A stretch of DNA of 64,000 nucleotides, from positions 1 through 64,000 of the forward strand of contig CAZZIU010000001.1 of NCBI GenBank assembly GCA_964654545.1, given 5' to 3'. This document shows positions 9,180-19,213 of this stretch, in pieces. The position numbers were made by a program, and so were the translations under genes. The first letter of the stretch is position 1. Every line of letters begins with the position of its first letter. The notes under the pieces were generated by a model that worked only from the letters and a program-made list of their open reading frames with translations, did no database searches and was not told the origin of the DNA. Source of the DNA: JABMOV01 sp964654545. GTDB lineage: Bacteria; Fidelibacterota; Marinisomatia; Marinisomatales; JABMOV01.

Positions 9180-10175
9180 TCACGACTGGATTTTAAAAAG
9201 GAATCTGAGTAATTCTGTTTCATCATCAACAGTTTGTGTCTTTACCCTTTTATCCATTTCGGATAATAATAATAATGCACGTTCAATCTCCTTCTTTGTC
9301 AAACCTCTGACAAATTGTGGTAACCGCTTCATCACTGAAGGTGGTAATCCCGTATAACCATAATATGCCTGAGAAGTTCCCTGTCCAATTTTTAAGCACC
9401 ATAGTTCATAATAATAGGATGTAAGACCATAAATAAGTGATAGTAAAGTATCATTTTGCGTCACCATGGTTTTTCCCAGAAAAATAGCCTTTTTAAAATC
9501 TTTCGCACCCAGGGCTAAAAAAAACTCCCAGCGCTGAAATTGTTTTTGCCAACCGGAAAACTGTTCAATTTGCTGAACAGTTATTATTTCATCCTCACCA
9601 ATAAAAAGACTCAATTTTTCTATTTCATTTTTTAAATGATCCAGTGAATCGCCAGCAATTCCAACAACAGTGTGAATGACACTACCTGAAACCTTTATAC
9701 CTTTATTATCAAAAAAATATTTTGCCCATTTTTTCATTCCTGGCTCAAGCGGAGTACTCACAGATACACTTACAGCAAGGTCCTGGATATTTTTGAGAAA
9801 TTTTGTTTTAACCTGCCATTCATCAAAATTTACTACCAGCACATTTTCATTGGCAGGCTGTTGGCAATAGGCAATTAATTGTTCTCGATATTGCCCTTTG
9901 ATCAATTGTGGTTGCTGAATAATGAATAAAGATTTCGTTGCGAATAAATCCCGTTGGTTAAGTTTCTCCACGATTTCCCTTGAAGGCATTTCGTCTGGTA
10001 AAAGTATGGTACGCTTTCCTTCAACCCTGCCGAATATTGCTTTTTCGAGTTCATCGGCAAAATAGTTTTGGAGAAATCGATCCTCACCATGGAGAAAATA
10101 AATGGATTCTATCTCTCCTTTTTCAATTGAACGAACGGCAGATCCAAAATCTTTAGATTTCATTTGATTTGTCAC
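9180..10175 (-). CDS. holA: DNA polymerase III delta subunit
   Basis: A 331-residue HolA-type protein, the clamp-loader subunit that opens the sliding clamp. It has the family N-terminal pattern YFLHGEDRFLQNYFADEL (residues 26-43), a degenerate ATPase fold without Walker A, and the C-terminal helical collar with a conserved ...LLLSEMDKRVKT... helix near the end. The length fits the family (about 330-345). Its start overlaps the end of the symporter gene by 23 bases; ATG at codon 5 (10163) would cut this to 11. It is a housekeeping gene within the long minus-strand run. Confidence 0.88.
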   Translation of the reverse strand: MTNQMKSKDFGSAVRSIEKGEIESIYFLHGEDRFLQNYFADELEKAIFGRVEGKRTILLPDEMPSREIVEKLNQRDLFATKSLFIIQQPQLIKGQYREQLIAYCQQPANENVLVVNFDEWQVKTKFLKNIQDLAVSVSVSTPLEPGMKKWAKYFFDNKGIKVSGSVIHTVVGIAGDSLDHLKNEIEKLSLFIGEDEIITVQQIEQFSGWQKQFQRWEFFLALGAKDFKKAIFLGKTMVTQNDTLLSLIYGLTSYYYELWCLKIGQGTSQAYYGYTGLPPSVMKRLPQFVRGLTKKEIERALLLLSEMDKRVKTQTVDDETELLRFLFKIQS

Positions 10176-11592
10176 CCAGACTAAAAATAATTACTGCCAA
10201 GAATGCCAACACAAAACTTGAAAATCTCTCTGTGATTAATGCTTGAAGCCCATCCACATTTGCCCAGACTATAGTTACAAGAGCACCTGTTATTAATCCG
10301 GCCATAACACCTTTCTTGGTTGTTTTCTTCCACCACAAAGTAAGAAGCAAAGCAGGACCAAACGACGCACCCAAACCGCTCCACGCATAGGATACCATTT
10401 CAAAGACCAGATTCTCCGTTTTCCAGGCAAATACAAACGCGACTAATCCGATGATAACAGTGCAGATTCTTCCTATGAATAATAGATCAATTTTATTTGT
10501 ACTTGTTTTAAATATTCGTGAAAATACATCTTCAGTGAGTACGGTGGTACTTACCAGCAATTGGGAATCAGCAGTCGACATCATGGCTGCGATCGCTCCG
10601 GAAATTAAAATACCAGCAATCCAGGGATTTAGCAAGGTGGTAGCCATGAGTGGCATCAATTTTTCCGGATCATTGATTATACCGGAAACAATACTCTCGT
10701 TTCCTAGTACACCAGCCGATAAAAGTTTTATTCCAACCAATCCGATAACAAGAGATCCAAAAAAGGCAGGGATTGCCCAGGCTGCTGCAATTCTACGACT
10801 GATTTTAATATTTTCAATCTTGTCGATGGCCATAAAGCGAGCAATCAAATGGGGTTGGCCCACATAGCCCAGTCCCCAACTGAGACCACCAATCACCCCA
10901 ATTAGTGCTGGTACACCTGATTTTCCATTAAACAATGTGGACCAATCAAAAACAGCTTCATGCACTGGCAAATTTGCATATTCAATCCAACCAACAACTG
11001 GAAGAATCACAAGTGTCCCTATCATAATAATGCCTTGAATCAGATCGGTCCATGCTACTGCCAAAAAACCACCCAATATTGTGTAAAACACGATAATAAA
11101 TGCGCCAATTATCATTCCCTGCATCTCTGTCAGTCCAAAAGTGACATTGAGGACTTTTCCAGCACCAGCAAATTGAGCTGCCACATAAAAGGTGAAGAAA
11201 AATGTTATAATTATCGAGGAAAGCCAGCGAATTGTACCATTTTCATCATTGTATTTTTTGGCCAATAGTTCCGGTAACGTAATTGCACCAAACTCGTCCG
11301 TAGCACTGCGTATTGGTTTTGCGATGATTATCCAGGATAGTATAATCCCTGTGATGCACCCTACTACTGTCCACAATTCTAATAATCCTGCAACCATTGC
11401 AGCACCTGGTAGGCCAATGATTAGCCAAGCTGATTCCCCTGAAGCACGCTCACTAAAAGCTATCACCGTAGGTCCAAGTCGATGTCCTCCGAGTGCAAAA
11501 TCCTTGATATTTTTTGTCATCCTGGCAGTAATAACACCTACAATCATGACACCGATTAGGTATAAAATAAATGTGATTGTTATTGTACTCAT
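10153..11592 (-). CDS. Sodium/solute symporter (SSS family, PutP-like)
   Basis: A 479-residue, roughly 13-helix membrane transporter of the sodium:solute symporter family. The N-terminal LGGHRLGPTVIAFSE and SGESAWLIIGLPGA segments (about 34-65) match the PutP layout, including the SGW-like helix that lines the sodium and proline sites (here S-A-W). The later SSTADSQLL-type helix (about 337-345) carries Ser/Thr residues used in sodium binding. The best guess is sodium/proline uptake, which fits the 1-pyrroline-5-carboxylate dehydrogenase near 50 kb, but other amino or organic acids are possible. It sits between uppP and holA with no obvious functional link. Confidence 0.85.
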   Translation of the reverse strand: MSTITITFILYLIGVMIVGVITARMTKNIKDFALGGHRLGPTVIAFSERASGESAWLIIGLPGAAMVAGLLELWTVVGCITGIILSWIIIAKPIRSATDEFGAITLPELLAKKYNDENGTIRWLSSIIITFFFTFYVAAQFAGAGKVLNVTFGLTEMQGMIIGAFIIVFYTILGGFLAVAWTDLIQGIIMIGTLVILPVVGWIEYANLPVHEAVFDWSTLFNGKSGVPALIGVIGGLSWGLGYVGQPHLIARFMAIDKIENIKISRRIAAAWAIPAFFGSLVIGLVGIKLLSAGVLGNESIVSGIINDPEKLMPLMATTLLNPWIAGILISGAIAAMMSTADSQLLVSTTVLTEDVFSRIFKTSTNKIDLLFIGRICTVIIGLVAFVFAWKTENLVFEMVSYAWSGLGASFGPALLLTLWWKKTTKKGVMAGLITGALVTIVWANVDGLQALITERFSSFVLAFLAVIIFSLGDKSNEI

Positions 11593-11598
11593 AGTATT

Positions 11599-12366
11599 CT
11601 AGAGAACGATTAGGGTAATGATACCAATGATAAAACAATAGATTCCAAACCAATGGAAATGGCCCCGCTGTAATACTCGTAATAGCCATTTTAATGAGAT
11701 CCAACCAATGATAAATGATGACATGAATCCAGTCATCAACGGGAATATTTCTGCACGAGCGATCGGATCATTTACACCATCCAGCGCAGTGAGAAGGCCA
11801 GCACCGACAAGGGCAGGTATTGCCAAAAGGAATGAAAATTTCGCCGCTTCTTCCTGTGAAATTTTCAGGTACATTGCCAATGCTATGGTCGAACCAGAAC
11901 GTGAAATTCCTGGTAATATCGCGCATGCTTGCGCTATCCCTATCATTAACCCCGATTTCATTGTAATCGTATTTTCTTCTCTTTGCATGTATCGTGTTAA
12001 CCATAGCAAAAGACCAGTAATGCAGAGGTTAATACTAACAAAGGTAACAGAATCAAATATATGTTCGATTTGATCTTTGAAACCCAATCCGACTATGACA
12101 GCCGGTATGGTTCCCACTAGAATTGCTCCGATGTATAATCTTGTTTTGGGATCATTAAGCGATTTTAATAATGAAAAAATATCTTTATAAAACACAACCA
12201 GAATACTGAAAAGAGACCCCACATGCAGAACTACTTCAAGCAGATTTCCAGGTGCATTGATATGTAACAATTGTTGTCCCAGCACCAAGTGACCTGAACT
12301 ACTGATCGGTAGGAATTCGGTTAATCCCTGTACAATACCTAATATGATTGAATCAAGAAATGTCAT
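11599..12366 (-). CDS. uppP: Undecaprenyl-diphosphatase
   Basis: A 255-residue polytopic protein of the BacA/UppP family that removes one phosphate from undecaprenyl diphosphate, regenerating the carrier for murein and surface glycans. The two catalytic signatures are clear: E-F-L-P-I-S-S-S-G-H-L (residues 17-27) and PGISRSGSTI (about 153-162), with the essential Glu, His, Ser and Arg in place. It is slightly shorter than the E. coli protein (273). The symporter gene follows after 6 bases. Its job links to the dcw cluster and the lipid-linked glycosyltransferases in the same window. Confidence 0.95.
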   Translation of the reverse strand: MTFLDSIILGIVQGLTEFLPISSSGHLVLGQQLLHINAPGNLLEVVLHVGSLFSILVVFYKDIFSLLKSLNDPKTRLYIGAILVGTIPAVIVGLGFKDQIEHIFDSVTFVSINLCITGLLLWLTRYMQREENTITMKSGLMIGIAQACAILPGISRSGSTIALAMYLKISQEEAAKFSFLLAIPALVGAGLLTALDGVNDPIARAEIFPLMTGFMSSFIIGWISLKWLLRVLQRGHFHWFGIYCFIIGIITLIVL

Positions 12367-12456
12367 AAGAAAAATAGAGCGGTTAATTTATTTGGTATAG
12401 ATGGGGGAAAAAAGAAATTCAAATAGTATTCTTTAAAAATTTGAATATTATATTGA

Positions 12457-13128
12457 TCACGAAAAGGACATAACAGCAATCATCCTGCCAGCTTTTTCGC
12501 CGTCTCGACGGTAGGATTGATATTCGTTATTGTGACATGTACATTGGGAATCATTGCTGATATTGGAAATATGTATTCCGCTTTTTACTAATTGCTGAGT
12601 GGCGTATAACTGGAGATCAATCCAATACCGATTTCTGTTATCATTGTGTATACATGCAACAGGAAAATGATGCAAAACATCGTTTTTCACCTCAAAACAA
12701 CATTGTCTGATAGAGGGACCGAACAGAACCTTTACAGGTGATATACGCGAACCAAGCGCTTTAAATTGATTAACCGCTTCTAATAATATACCTTTCGAAA
12801 TACCTCTCCATCCCGCATGAACGAGTCCGATAATTCTTTTCTTTGGATCTGCAAAGTAAACAGGTATACAATCTGCAACTTGAATAGTAAGAACCAGGCC
12901 CGGTTTTGTGGTGACAATTCCATCCGTATCAATTGGCAAAGCATGGTCATGCACCACGGCAATATTTGCACTATGTACCTGGTTTGGAATTACGATTTTA
13001 TTTGGAGATAATCCTACAAAATTGACCAACGCAGATCTGTCCTCGAATGTGGTGGAGTGATCATTTATAAAATAGGCCGAACATCCAGGAAAGTCAAAAA
13101 AGGAAGAATAATCGAATACTGATTCCAT
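12457..13128 (-). CDS. pgeF: Peptidoglycan editing factor / purine nucleoside phosphorylase (YfiH/PgeF)
   Basis: A 223-residue protein of the Cu-oxidase_4 (YfiH) family. Such proteins act on purine nucleosides, and E. coli PgeF also keeps L-Ser out of murein stem peptides by acting on UDP-MurNAc-L-Ser. The zinc-site triad is visible: QVH (His 52), A-D-C (Cys 87) and H-A-G-W-R-G (His 104). The C-terminal C-T-C-H-N and SYRRDGEKAGR segments are also family hallmarks. It lies 4 bases beyond the stop of the LpoA-like gene and near glmS and uppP, a murein-leaning neighbourhood that favours the editing role. Confidence 0.88.
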   Translation of the reverse strand: MESVFDYSSFFDFPGCSAYFINDHSTTFEDRSALVNFVGLSPNKIVIPNQVHSANIAVVHDHALPIDTDGIVTTKPGLVLTIQVADCIPVYFADPKKRIIGLVHAGWRGISKGILLEAVNQFKALGSRISPVKVLFGPSIRQCCFEVKNDVLHHFPVACIHNDNRNRYWIDLQLYATQQLVKSGIHISNISNDSQCTCHNNEYQSYRRDGEKAGRMIAVMSFS

Positions 13129-13132
13129 GCCT

Positions 13133-15025
13133 TTAGGGGGCAGGAAAGTATGTCATTACAAGGGAATCACCTTTAAAAAAACCAAGATCCTGAAATCGTG
13201 AATTTTCATACTTTACAACATGCATTGCGGTGTTAACATGTTTATAGGATTCATCAAATGCATAGGAGTGAAAATTGCCGTGAATTCCATCGACACGTGA
13301 TAGGGTTGCCGCAAAAGAACTAGGATCATTCTTTGTCTTGGCCGCAATATGTAATAGCATTTGCGCTGTGTCGTATCCCTCATAAAAAATGGACGGATTA
13401 ACAATATTTTCCGGTAACGATTCTTCAATTCTATCATTGGGATATTCACTCGAAATAACAACCATCCCGTCCACATGAGGACCGATTGTTTCCTGATTTA
13501 AAATGTCAAGATTATACCAGCCTTCCGTACCAATCAGAGTTGTTTTTAAATTATATACAGGAAACTGAGTTCCAAGATATGAGACATGTTTTTCATGAGC
13601 TGGTACATAAATTGCCTGGATTGTTTCTAAGATTACTTCAGCTGAGTCAGATCGACTGAGCTTCTTTTTTGTGCTTTCTTCCGGGAGATCGAAGAAATCC
13701 TCGGTAGAAATATCAAAAAGGGCATCCAGACTGTCAAATTCCATCCCAAGATATTCTTCATCGGACTTCTCTTCTGGTACCAGAGTCCATGCTTTTCGTC
13801 GAATAGCTTTAAATTCACTTTTCAAATCCTGAGAATCATCGGCATACCACTCAACTGCAACCGGCTCAACGCCATGCAAATCCAGTTCTTTCAAAAATGC
13901 ATCTACCAGAATTTTACCATAAGAATCTGCCGGTGCTATAACGGCTATCGAAGATGCACCGAGGTTTTGAAAAGCATACCTGGCTGCGAATTCTCCACGC
14001 AATGACAAATTGGAATTGAACTGAAAAATATTGTTCGATAATTCGGTAAGTCCATCCTGAGTTGATGTTGGTATAATTATTGGAATTGTACTTCCTGTAA
14101 TCACGCTGGCGGCAATCAATGCATCACGGCTTCCGGGAGGTGCAATAATTGCTGTCACATTTGGGTTTTTTAATAAGGATGAGATGGATCGTGCTGTTTC
14201 GATTTCATCACTTACATTGTCCATGACGATATAACTGACTTTATGTCCAACCTGGAGATGATGCTGGAATGCACGCTGAATGCCCTTAAGAAAAGTTAAA
14301 CCTATTTCACTGTCAATCCCTGTGAGCGGTGCTACGATTCCTATTGAAATAATGGTGGATCTTTCTTGGTAGGATGCTAGGATTAACTGTTCATAGACGC
14401 CAAACAATTCATCAGGAACATACTCGGGTGAAATAAAACTTAGCTCCTGTGCAGCTTGATCTGTGTTTCCAGCATTGATTTCTTTAAAGGTATTTACAAG
14501 TCGTAGGATAATTTGGTTAACCGTGTCTCTCTCTGTGACCAGTAATTCAGCCACCAAATCGGATGAAATATATAACCCAAATAAATTGCTGATTTTTTTC
14601 GTAATCCGGGATAGAAAAATCTGATCTTCTTCGTTGTTTCGAGTTCGTAGATATTGGCGTAATGCAGCAGAATAATTTCCTTCTTGAACAAATATATCTG
14701 CCAATGCCTCAATAACAAATCTCTCATACGCAACATAGCCAGGATTATTCAGATAATTAACAGCCAGAATCCTTGCTGTCTCAGTATCTCCTGACTGGTA
14801 TTTGGTTTTAATGAGCATAAACCGAACAGCTTCTTCATATTCATTTGGGTCTTTTACCAGAATTTTATTCAGCGCGGATTCCGCTGCGCCATACCGACCC
14901 TCATTGTAATATTCAACGGCCTTATTAAACCGATCACTAACGCTTTTAGGTCGAAACCAGCCCTGAGCTGAGGCATGACCAACAACCAATGTAAATAGTA
15001 GCAGTATATGTATTTTATTATTCAA
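13133..15025 (-). CDS. TPR plus periplasmic-binding-protein-like protein (LpoA-type architecture)
   Basis: A 630-residue exported protein. Residues 1-20 form a signal peptide ending A-S-A. An N-terminal helical TPR-like domain follows (about 28-160), then a type-1 periplasmic-binding fold (about 222-610) that starts SIGIVAPLTGIDSEIG. Amino-acid receptor proteins of ABC systems share the second fold, but no permease or ATPase genes lie nearby. TPR plus this fold is the architecture of LpoA, the outer-membrane activator of penicillin-binding protein 1A. The start overlaps the end of glmS by 8 bases, tying it to murein precursor supply. No lipobox Cys is present, unlike classical LpoA. An acidic insert near 440-485 is unusual. 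Confidence 0.7.
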   Translation of the reverse strand: MNNKIHILLLFTLVVGHASAQGWFRPKSVSDRFNKAVEYYNEGRYGAAESALNKILVKDPNEYEEAVRFMLIKTKYQSGDTETARILAVNYLNNPGYVAYERFVIEALADIFVQEGNYSAALRQYLRTRNNEEDQIFLSRITKKISNLFGLYISSDLVAELLVTERDTVNQIILRLVNTFKEINAGNTDQAAQELSFISPEYVPDELFGVYEQLILASYQERSTIISIGIVAPLTGIDSEIGLTFLKGIQRAFQHHLQVGHKVSYIVMDNVSDEIETARSISSLLKNPNVTAIIAPPGSRDALIAASVITGSTIPIIIPTSTQDGLTELSNNIFQFNSNLSLRGEFAARYAFQNLGASSIAVIAPADSYGKILVDAFLKELDLHGVEPVAVEWYADDSQDLKSEFKAIRRKAWTLVPEEKSDEEYLGMEFDSLDALFDISTEDFFDLPEESTKKKLSRSDSAEVILETIQAIYVPAHEKHVSYLGTQFPVYNLKTTLIGTEGWYNLDILNQETIGPHVDGMVVISSEYPNDRIEESLPENIVNPSIFYEGYDTAQMLLHIAAKTKNDPSSFAATLSRVDGIHGNFHSYAFDESYKHVNTAMHVVKYENSRFQDLGFFKGDSLVMTYFPAP

Positions 15026-16856
15026 CTGTCACACTTTTGGCCAGATTTCTTGGCTGATCTACGTTACAACCTCGCAATACGGCAAGATGATATGCTAATA
15101 ATTGCAATGGTATGGTCGCCAAAATGGGAAAAACATTTCGATGTGTTGATGGAACTTCGATCATATAATCTGCCAGGGCATCAATATCTTTTGTGATCCT
15201 ATCAGTAATAATGATGGTTTTACCCCGGCGTGATTTTACCTCCTGTATATTAGACAATACTTTTTCATAGGTACTATCATGAGGAGCAAGAAATACAACC
15301 GGCATCCGTTCATCAATCAACGCAATGGGACCGTGCTTCATTTCAGCTGCAGGATATCCTTCAGCATGGATATAGGAAATCTCTTTCAGTTTTAGCGCAC
15401 CTTCCAGTGCTACAGGAAAGTTCAGACCGCGCCCTAGATAAAGAAAATTATTGGCATATTGGGTCTCCCAGGCGACTTTTTCAATCTGCTGGCTATTTTC
15501 CAAAATTATCTGAACATTATCATCAATTTTAGCTAAAGCCTGGACTATTTTCAGTCCATCCTGTTTTGTTAAACCTCTTTGCCTGCCAATGGCCAATGCA
15601 ATCATTACTAGGACACTGACCTGGGCCGTAAATGCTTTCGTAGATGCCACTCCAATTTCCGGACCTGCATGTGTATAGACACCACAATCAGTTTCACGCG
15701 AAATAGAACTCCCTACAACATTACAAATGCCCAGTGTTAGCGCGCCTTTTTCTTTTGCCTTTCGAATTGCAGCAAGCGTATCTGCCGTTTCACCTGATTG
15801 ACTAATCGCGATGACCACCGTGTCACCATCCACAACAGTTTTCCGATAGCGAAATTCTGAGGCATATTCTACGTGGACCGGGATTCCCGCATACTCTTCG
15901 AGCATGTATTTACCGATTAATCCAGCATGCCAGGATGTCCCACAGGCGGTTATATAGAATTGTTTCGCAGAAAGGATTCTTGGCATGGCGTCGGCGATAC
16001 CGCCTAAATGTGAAGTTCCCTTAGACATTTGTACTCGTCCCCGCATGGTATCCATGATCGTTTTTTTCTGTTCATGAATCTCCTTGAGCATAAAATGGGG
16101 GAAATTCCCTTTTTCGATTTGTTCATAGGATAAAGTCAACGTTTCAATTTCCTTGGAAACGACCTTGTTTTCCATTATCCTGCGAATAGTGTACCCTTCG
16201 GGTGTGATGGTTACCATTTCCCCTTCATCCAAATAAATTACATTGCGAGTATGTTCAACTATTGGGGATGCATCACTCGCTAAAAAATATTCATTTTCAC
16301 CGACGCCAAGTACGAGGGGACTTCCAAATCTGGCAGCAACCAGCTTGTCCGGCTCATCCTTGCAAATCGCCACGATACCATACGCGCCTACTATTTGCTG
16401 TAAAGCAGCCTGTACAGCTTCTTCAAATGGAAGTTTAACTTCCTCATAAATGGAGGAGATTAACTGAACGAGCACTTCCGTATCCGTGTCTGTTTGAAAA
16501 ACAGTCCCTTGCTCTGATAAAATTGTTTTGATCGTATTATAATTTTCAATGATTCCATTATGAATTAGGGCAATGCTTTCATTCGTGTTCCAGTGAGGGT
16601 GAGCGTTGATATCATTTGGCTCACCGTGGGTTGCCCATCTGGTATGCGCAATACCAATATTTCCTTTTAGAATGGAATCGTCGATGGCCACTTCCAAATC
16701 ATTTACTTTTCCAGCTCTTTTAAGTTTGTGTAGTACATCACGGTCCAACACGGCTATACCAGCCGAATCGTATCCACGATATTCCAAGCGTTTCAATCCT
16801 TTTAGAAGGATGGGTACGCATTCTTTGTTACCATAATATCCCACTATTCCGCACAT
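15018..16856 (-). CDS. glmS: Glutamine-fructose-6-phosphate aminotransferase
   Basis: A 612-residue enzyme making glucosamine-6-phosphate from fructose-6-phosphate and glutamine, the first step to UDP-GlcNAc for murein and LPS. It begins MCGIVGYYG; Cys 2 becomes the N-terminal nucleophile after Met removal. The glutaminase domain covers about 1-220 (THGEPNDINAHPH visible), followed by two SIS isomerase domains with TACGTSWHAG, AISQSGETADT and the C-terminal LAKSVTVE tail. Length matches the family (about 608). The 40 bases upstream of it hold no glmS ribozyme or riboswitch, so control is probably by enzyme feedback or operon level. Confidence 0.96.
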   Translation of the reverse strand: MCGIVGYYGNKECVPILLKGLKRLEYRGYDSAGIAVLDRDVLHKLKRAGKVNDLEVAIDDSILKGNIGIAHTRWATHGEPNDINAHPHWNTNESIALIHNGIIENYNTIKTILSEQGTVFQTDTDTEVLVQLISSIYEEVKLPFEEAVQAALQQIVGAYGIVAICKDEPDKLVAARFGSPLVLGVGENEYFLASDASPIVEHTRNVIYLDEGEMVTITPEGYTIRRIMENKVVSKEIETLTLSYEQIEKGNFPHFMLKEIHEQKKTIMDTMRGRVQMSKGTSHLGGIADAMPRILSAKQFYITACGTSWHAGLIGKYMLEEYAGIPVHVEYASEFRYRKTVVDGDTVVIAISQSGETADTLAAIRKAKEKGALTLGICNVVGSSISRETDCGVYTHAGPEIGVASTKAFTAQVSVLVMIALAIGRQRGLTKQDGLKIVQALAKIDDNVQIILENSQQIEKVAWETQYANNFLYLGRGLNFPVALEGALKLKEISYIHAEGYPAAEMKHGPIALIDERMPVVFLAPHDSTYEKVLSNIQEVKSRRGKTIIITDRITKDIDALADYMIEVPSTHRNVFPILATIPLQLLAYHLAVLRGCNVDQPRNLAKSVTVE

Positions 16857-16896
16857 ATGAATTAGCTCTCCAAAATTAATGTTTGCTGTTTATAAT

Positions 16897-18453
16897 TTAT
16901 TCCCATTCAATTGTTCCAGGTGGTTTTGACGTCACATCATACACCACACGGTTAATTCCATTTACTTCGTTGACGATTGCATTTGATATTCTGGATAAAA
17001 CCTCCGGTGGCATACGGTACCAGTCTGCTGTCATCCCATCACTACTAGTAACAGCACGTAATCCCAGTAAATTTTCATAGGTGCGCTGATCTCCCATCAC
17101 GCCAACGGTTTTTATTGGTATCAGGACTGAGAAAGCCTGCCAGATTTCATCGTACAGATTTTCTTCCTTGAGAATTTTCATATAAATATCATCTGCATTT
17201 TTCAGGATACGCAATCTTGCCTCAGTGATCTCACCGGTGATTCTGACGGCCAAACCGGGTCCGGGAAATGGATGTCGTTGTAACAATGACTCGGGTAACC
17301 CCAGTTCTCGACCAACATATCGCACTTCATCTTTAAACAATTCTTTGAGTGGCTCAATTAATTGAAATCGCATATTTTCCGGTAATCCACCTACATTGTG
17401 ATGACTTTTTATCACTTCCGCAGCACCATTTTCATGCACACCGCCACTTTCAATAATATCTGGATATAATGTTCCTTGTGCCAAAAATGGAAATTTTCCA
17501 ATTGATTCGGCGAATCGTTCAAATGATCTAATAAATTGAGTTCCAATAATTTTCCGTTTGCTTTCCGGATCAGTGACGCCCTTCAGAGCATGTAAAAATT
17601 CTTTTGTCTGATCGATGAGTTGAATATTCACCCCGAGCCCATTATGCAAATCATAGATACACTGTTGCGCTTCATTCTTTCTCATTAATCCATGATCGAT
17701 CATCACAGCGATGGCTTGATCGCCAATTGCACGATGTACAAGTGCGGCTAAAACTGAGGAATCAACACCTCCGCTAACACCAATAATTACGCGTTCATTA
17801 CCCACCAGATTTTGAATAATCCCAACCTGATCTTCTATAAACTGACTCGGCGTCCAATCCGGCTCACATTTGGATATGGCGAAAAGAAAATTTTGGATAA
17901 TTTTTTGTCCATCGGATGTATGTGCTACTTCCGGATGAAATTGAGTTGCGTACCTTTTTTTCTGATCATTACTAATGGCAGCAATGATACCATTTGTTGA
18001 CTTTGCATCAATTGACCAACCTTGTGGAACTTCCGTTACTCTGTCTTTGTGACTCATCCAAATAGAGGATTGATTATTCACATCAGTTAGTAAAGCTGAC
18101 GGGGTGATTTTCTCAAGTTGTGATAACCCATACTCACCAGCCCCATTACCGTTTACCTGTCCCCCTGCGTGAACCGATAATAACTGTAATCCATAACAAA
18201 TACCTAGAATGGGTATGTCCAATGACAAAATACGCTCATCTATTTTTAGAGAATTTTTAGAAAAAACGCTGGATGGTCCACCGGATAAAATTAATCCATT
18301 TGGTTTTCGACCTACCAATTCATCATGACTGGTATCATGAGGAAGAATCTCGGAATAAACGTGCTCTTCACGTATGCGTCTCGCGATCAACTGGGTGTAC
18401 TGGGAACCAAAATCGAGTATTACGATGCCACCGGTATTCGATTTATTCATCAA
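16897..18453 (-). CDS. guaA: GMP synthase (glutamine-hydrolysing)
   Basis: A 518-residue enzyme converting XMP to GMP with ATP and glutamine. The class I glutaminase (about 8-195) shows GICYGLQLL with the nucleophile Cys and the His/Glu of the FHPEVAHT segment. The ATP-pyrophosphatase domain has the PP-loop GVSGGVDSS (about 225-233). The C-terminal dimerisation domain ends in the conserved KPPGTIEWE. It overlaps surE by 11 bases. ATG at codon 2 is an equally possible start. A housekeeping purine gene without visible local regulation. Confidence 0.96.
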   Translation of the reverse strand: MMNKSNTGGIVILDFGSQYTQLIARRIREEHVYSEILPHDTSHDELVGRKPNGLILSGGPSSVFSKNSLKIDERILSLDIPILGICYGLQLLSVHAGGQVNGNGAGEYGLSQLEKITPSALLTDVNNQSSIWMSHKDRVTEVPQGWSIDAKSTNGIIAAISNDQKKRYATQFHPEVAHTSDGQKIIQNFLFAISKCEPDWTPSQFIEDQVGIIQNLVGNERVIIGVSGGVDSSVLAALVHRAIGDQAIAVMIDHGLMRKNEAQQCIYDLHNGLGVNIQLIDQTKEFLHALKGVTDPESKRKIIGTQFIRSFERFAESIGKFPFLAQGTLYPDIIESGGVHENGAAEVIKSHHNVGGLPENMRFQLIEPLKELFKDEVRYVGRELGLPESLLQRHPFPGPGLAVRITGEITEARLRILKNADDIYMKILKEENLYDEIWQAFSVLIPIKTVGVMGDQRTYENLLGLRAVTSSDGMTADWYRMPPEVLSRISNAIVNEVNGINRVVYDVTSKPPGTIEWE

Positions 18454-19213
18454 CCATCCATTTGGTTAGTGGCTCGAGAAATGATTCGCACGTGAGCTGG
18501 TATTGTATGGGTGTTATAGAAACAAATCCCTTTGACAACGCAACCCCATCGTAGGTATCATCATCATCAGGGTTTACAATCTCGCCAGTCATCCAGTAAT
18601 ATTGGTGTCCCCGTGGATCTTCGCGACCATCGAACCAGTCATTAAAGTACACATTTCCTTGTCTCGTAATTTTTGTCCCGGCTATTTCCGCAAAAGGAAT
18701 ATTGGGTACATTAACATTAAGTAGAACACCTTTAGGAAGTTTCCTTTGTAAAATTTCATTAACAATTTTTTGAGCCATGGTCTTGGCAGGCTCATAATTT
18801 CCACCTTTAACAGCATCCAGGCTGATAGCCATTGATGGAATATTGAGCATTGTTCCTTCCGTAGCCGCTGATACGGTACCTGAATAAATGATATTGTTCC
18901 CAACATTTGCTCCAGCATTAATACCCGATACAATGACATCCGGTGGTGATTTCATTATACCCTGAACAGCAATTTTTACGCAATCGGCAGGCGTTCCTTT
19001 CACCGCATAACCTTCAAAACCATCTCGCCGTGTAATTTCCTGAATTCTTATTGGATCGGAAATTGTGATTGCATGACCAACCGCACTTTTTTCCGTATCT
19101 GGTGCCACAATTGTAACGTCACCCAATGCATCCAGAGCTTCCCACAATGCAAAAATGCCGGGCGCGTAAATACCATCGTCGTTGGTAATCAGGATCTTTG
19201 GTTGTTCGTTCAT
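18443..19213 (-). CDS. surE: 5'/3'-nucleotidase SurE
   Basis: A 256-residue metal-dependent phosphatase of nucleoside monophosphates and possibly short polyphosphate. The metal site NDDG (residues 11-14) opens the protein after ILIT, and the SGINAGANVG segment (about 95-104) supplies the Ser and Asn ligands; the family's long C-terminal swapping arm is also present. Length is in the usual 245-265 range. Its ATG overlaps the accD stop (ATGA), so translation is coupled to accD. Confidence 0.95.
   Translation of the reverse strand: MNEQPKILITNDDGIYAPGIFALWEALDALGDVTIVAPDTEKSAVGHAITISDPIRIQEITRRDGFEGYAVKGTPADCVKIAVQGIMKSPPDVIVSGINAGANVGNNIIYSGTVSAATEGTMLNIPSMAISLDAVKGGNYEPAKTMAQKIVNEILQRKLPKGVLLNVNVPNIPFAEIAGTKITRQGNVYFNDWFDGREDPRGHQYYWMTGEIVNPDDDDTYDGVALSKGFVSITPIQYQLTCESFLEPLTKWMVDE

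Noticed and set aside
8956..9357. 133-codon plus-strand frame over the sigma factor and holA
   Set aside because: Spans two confidently assigned genes on the other strand and resembles no family.
16857..16896. glmS ribozyme or riboswitch
   Set aside because: Only 40 bases separate guaA from glmS, too short for the ribozyme, and none of its core is visible.
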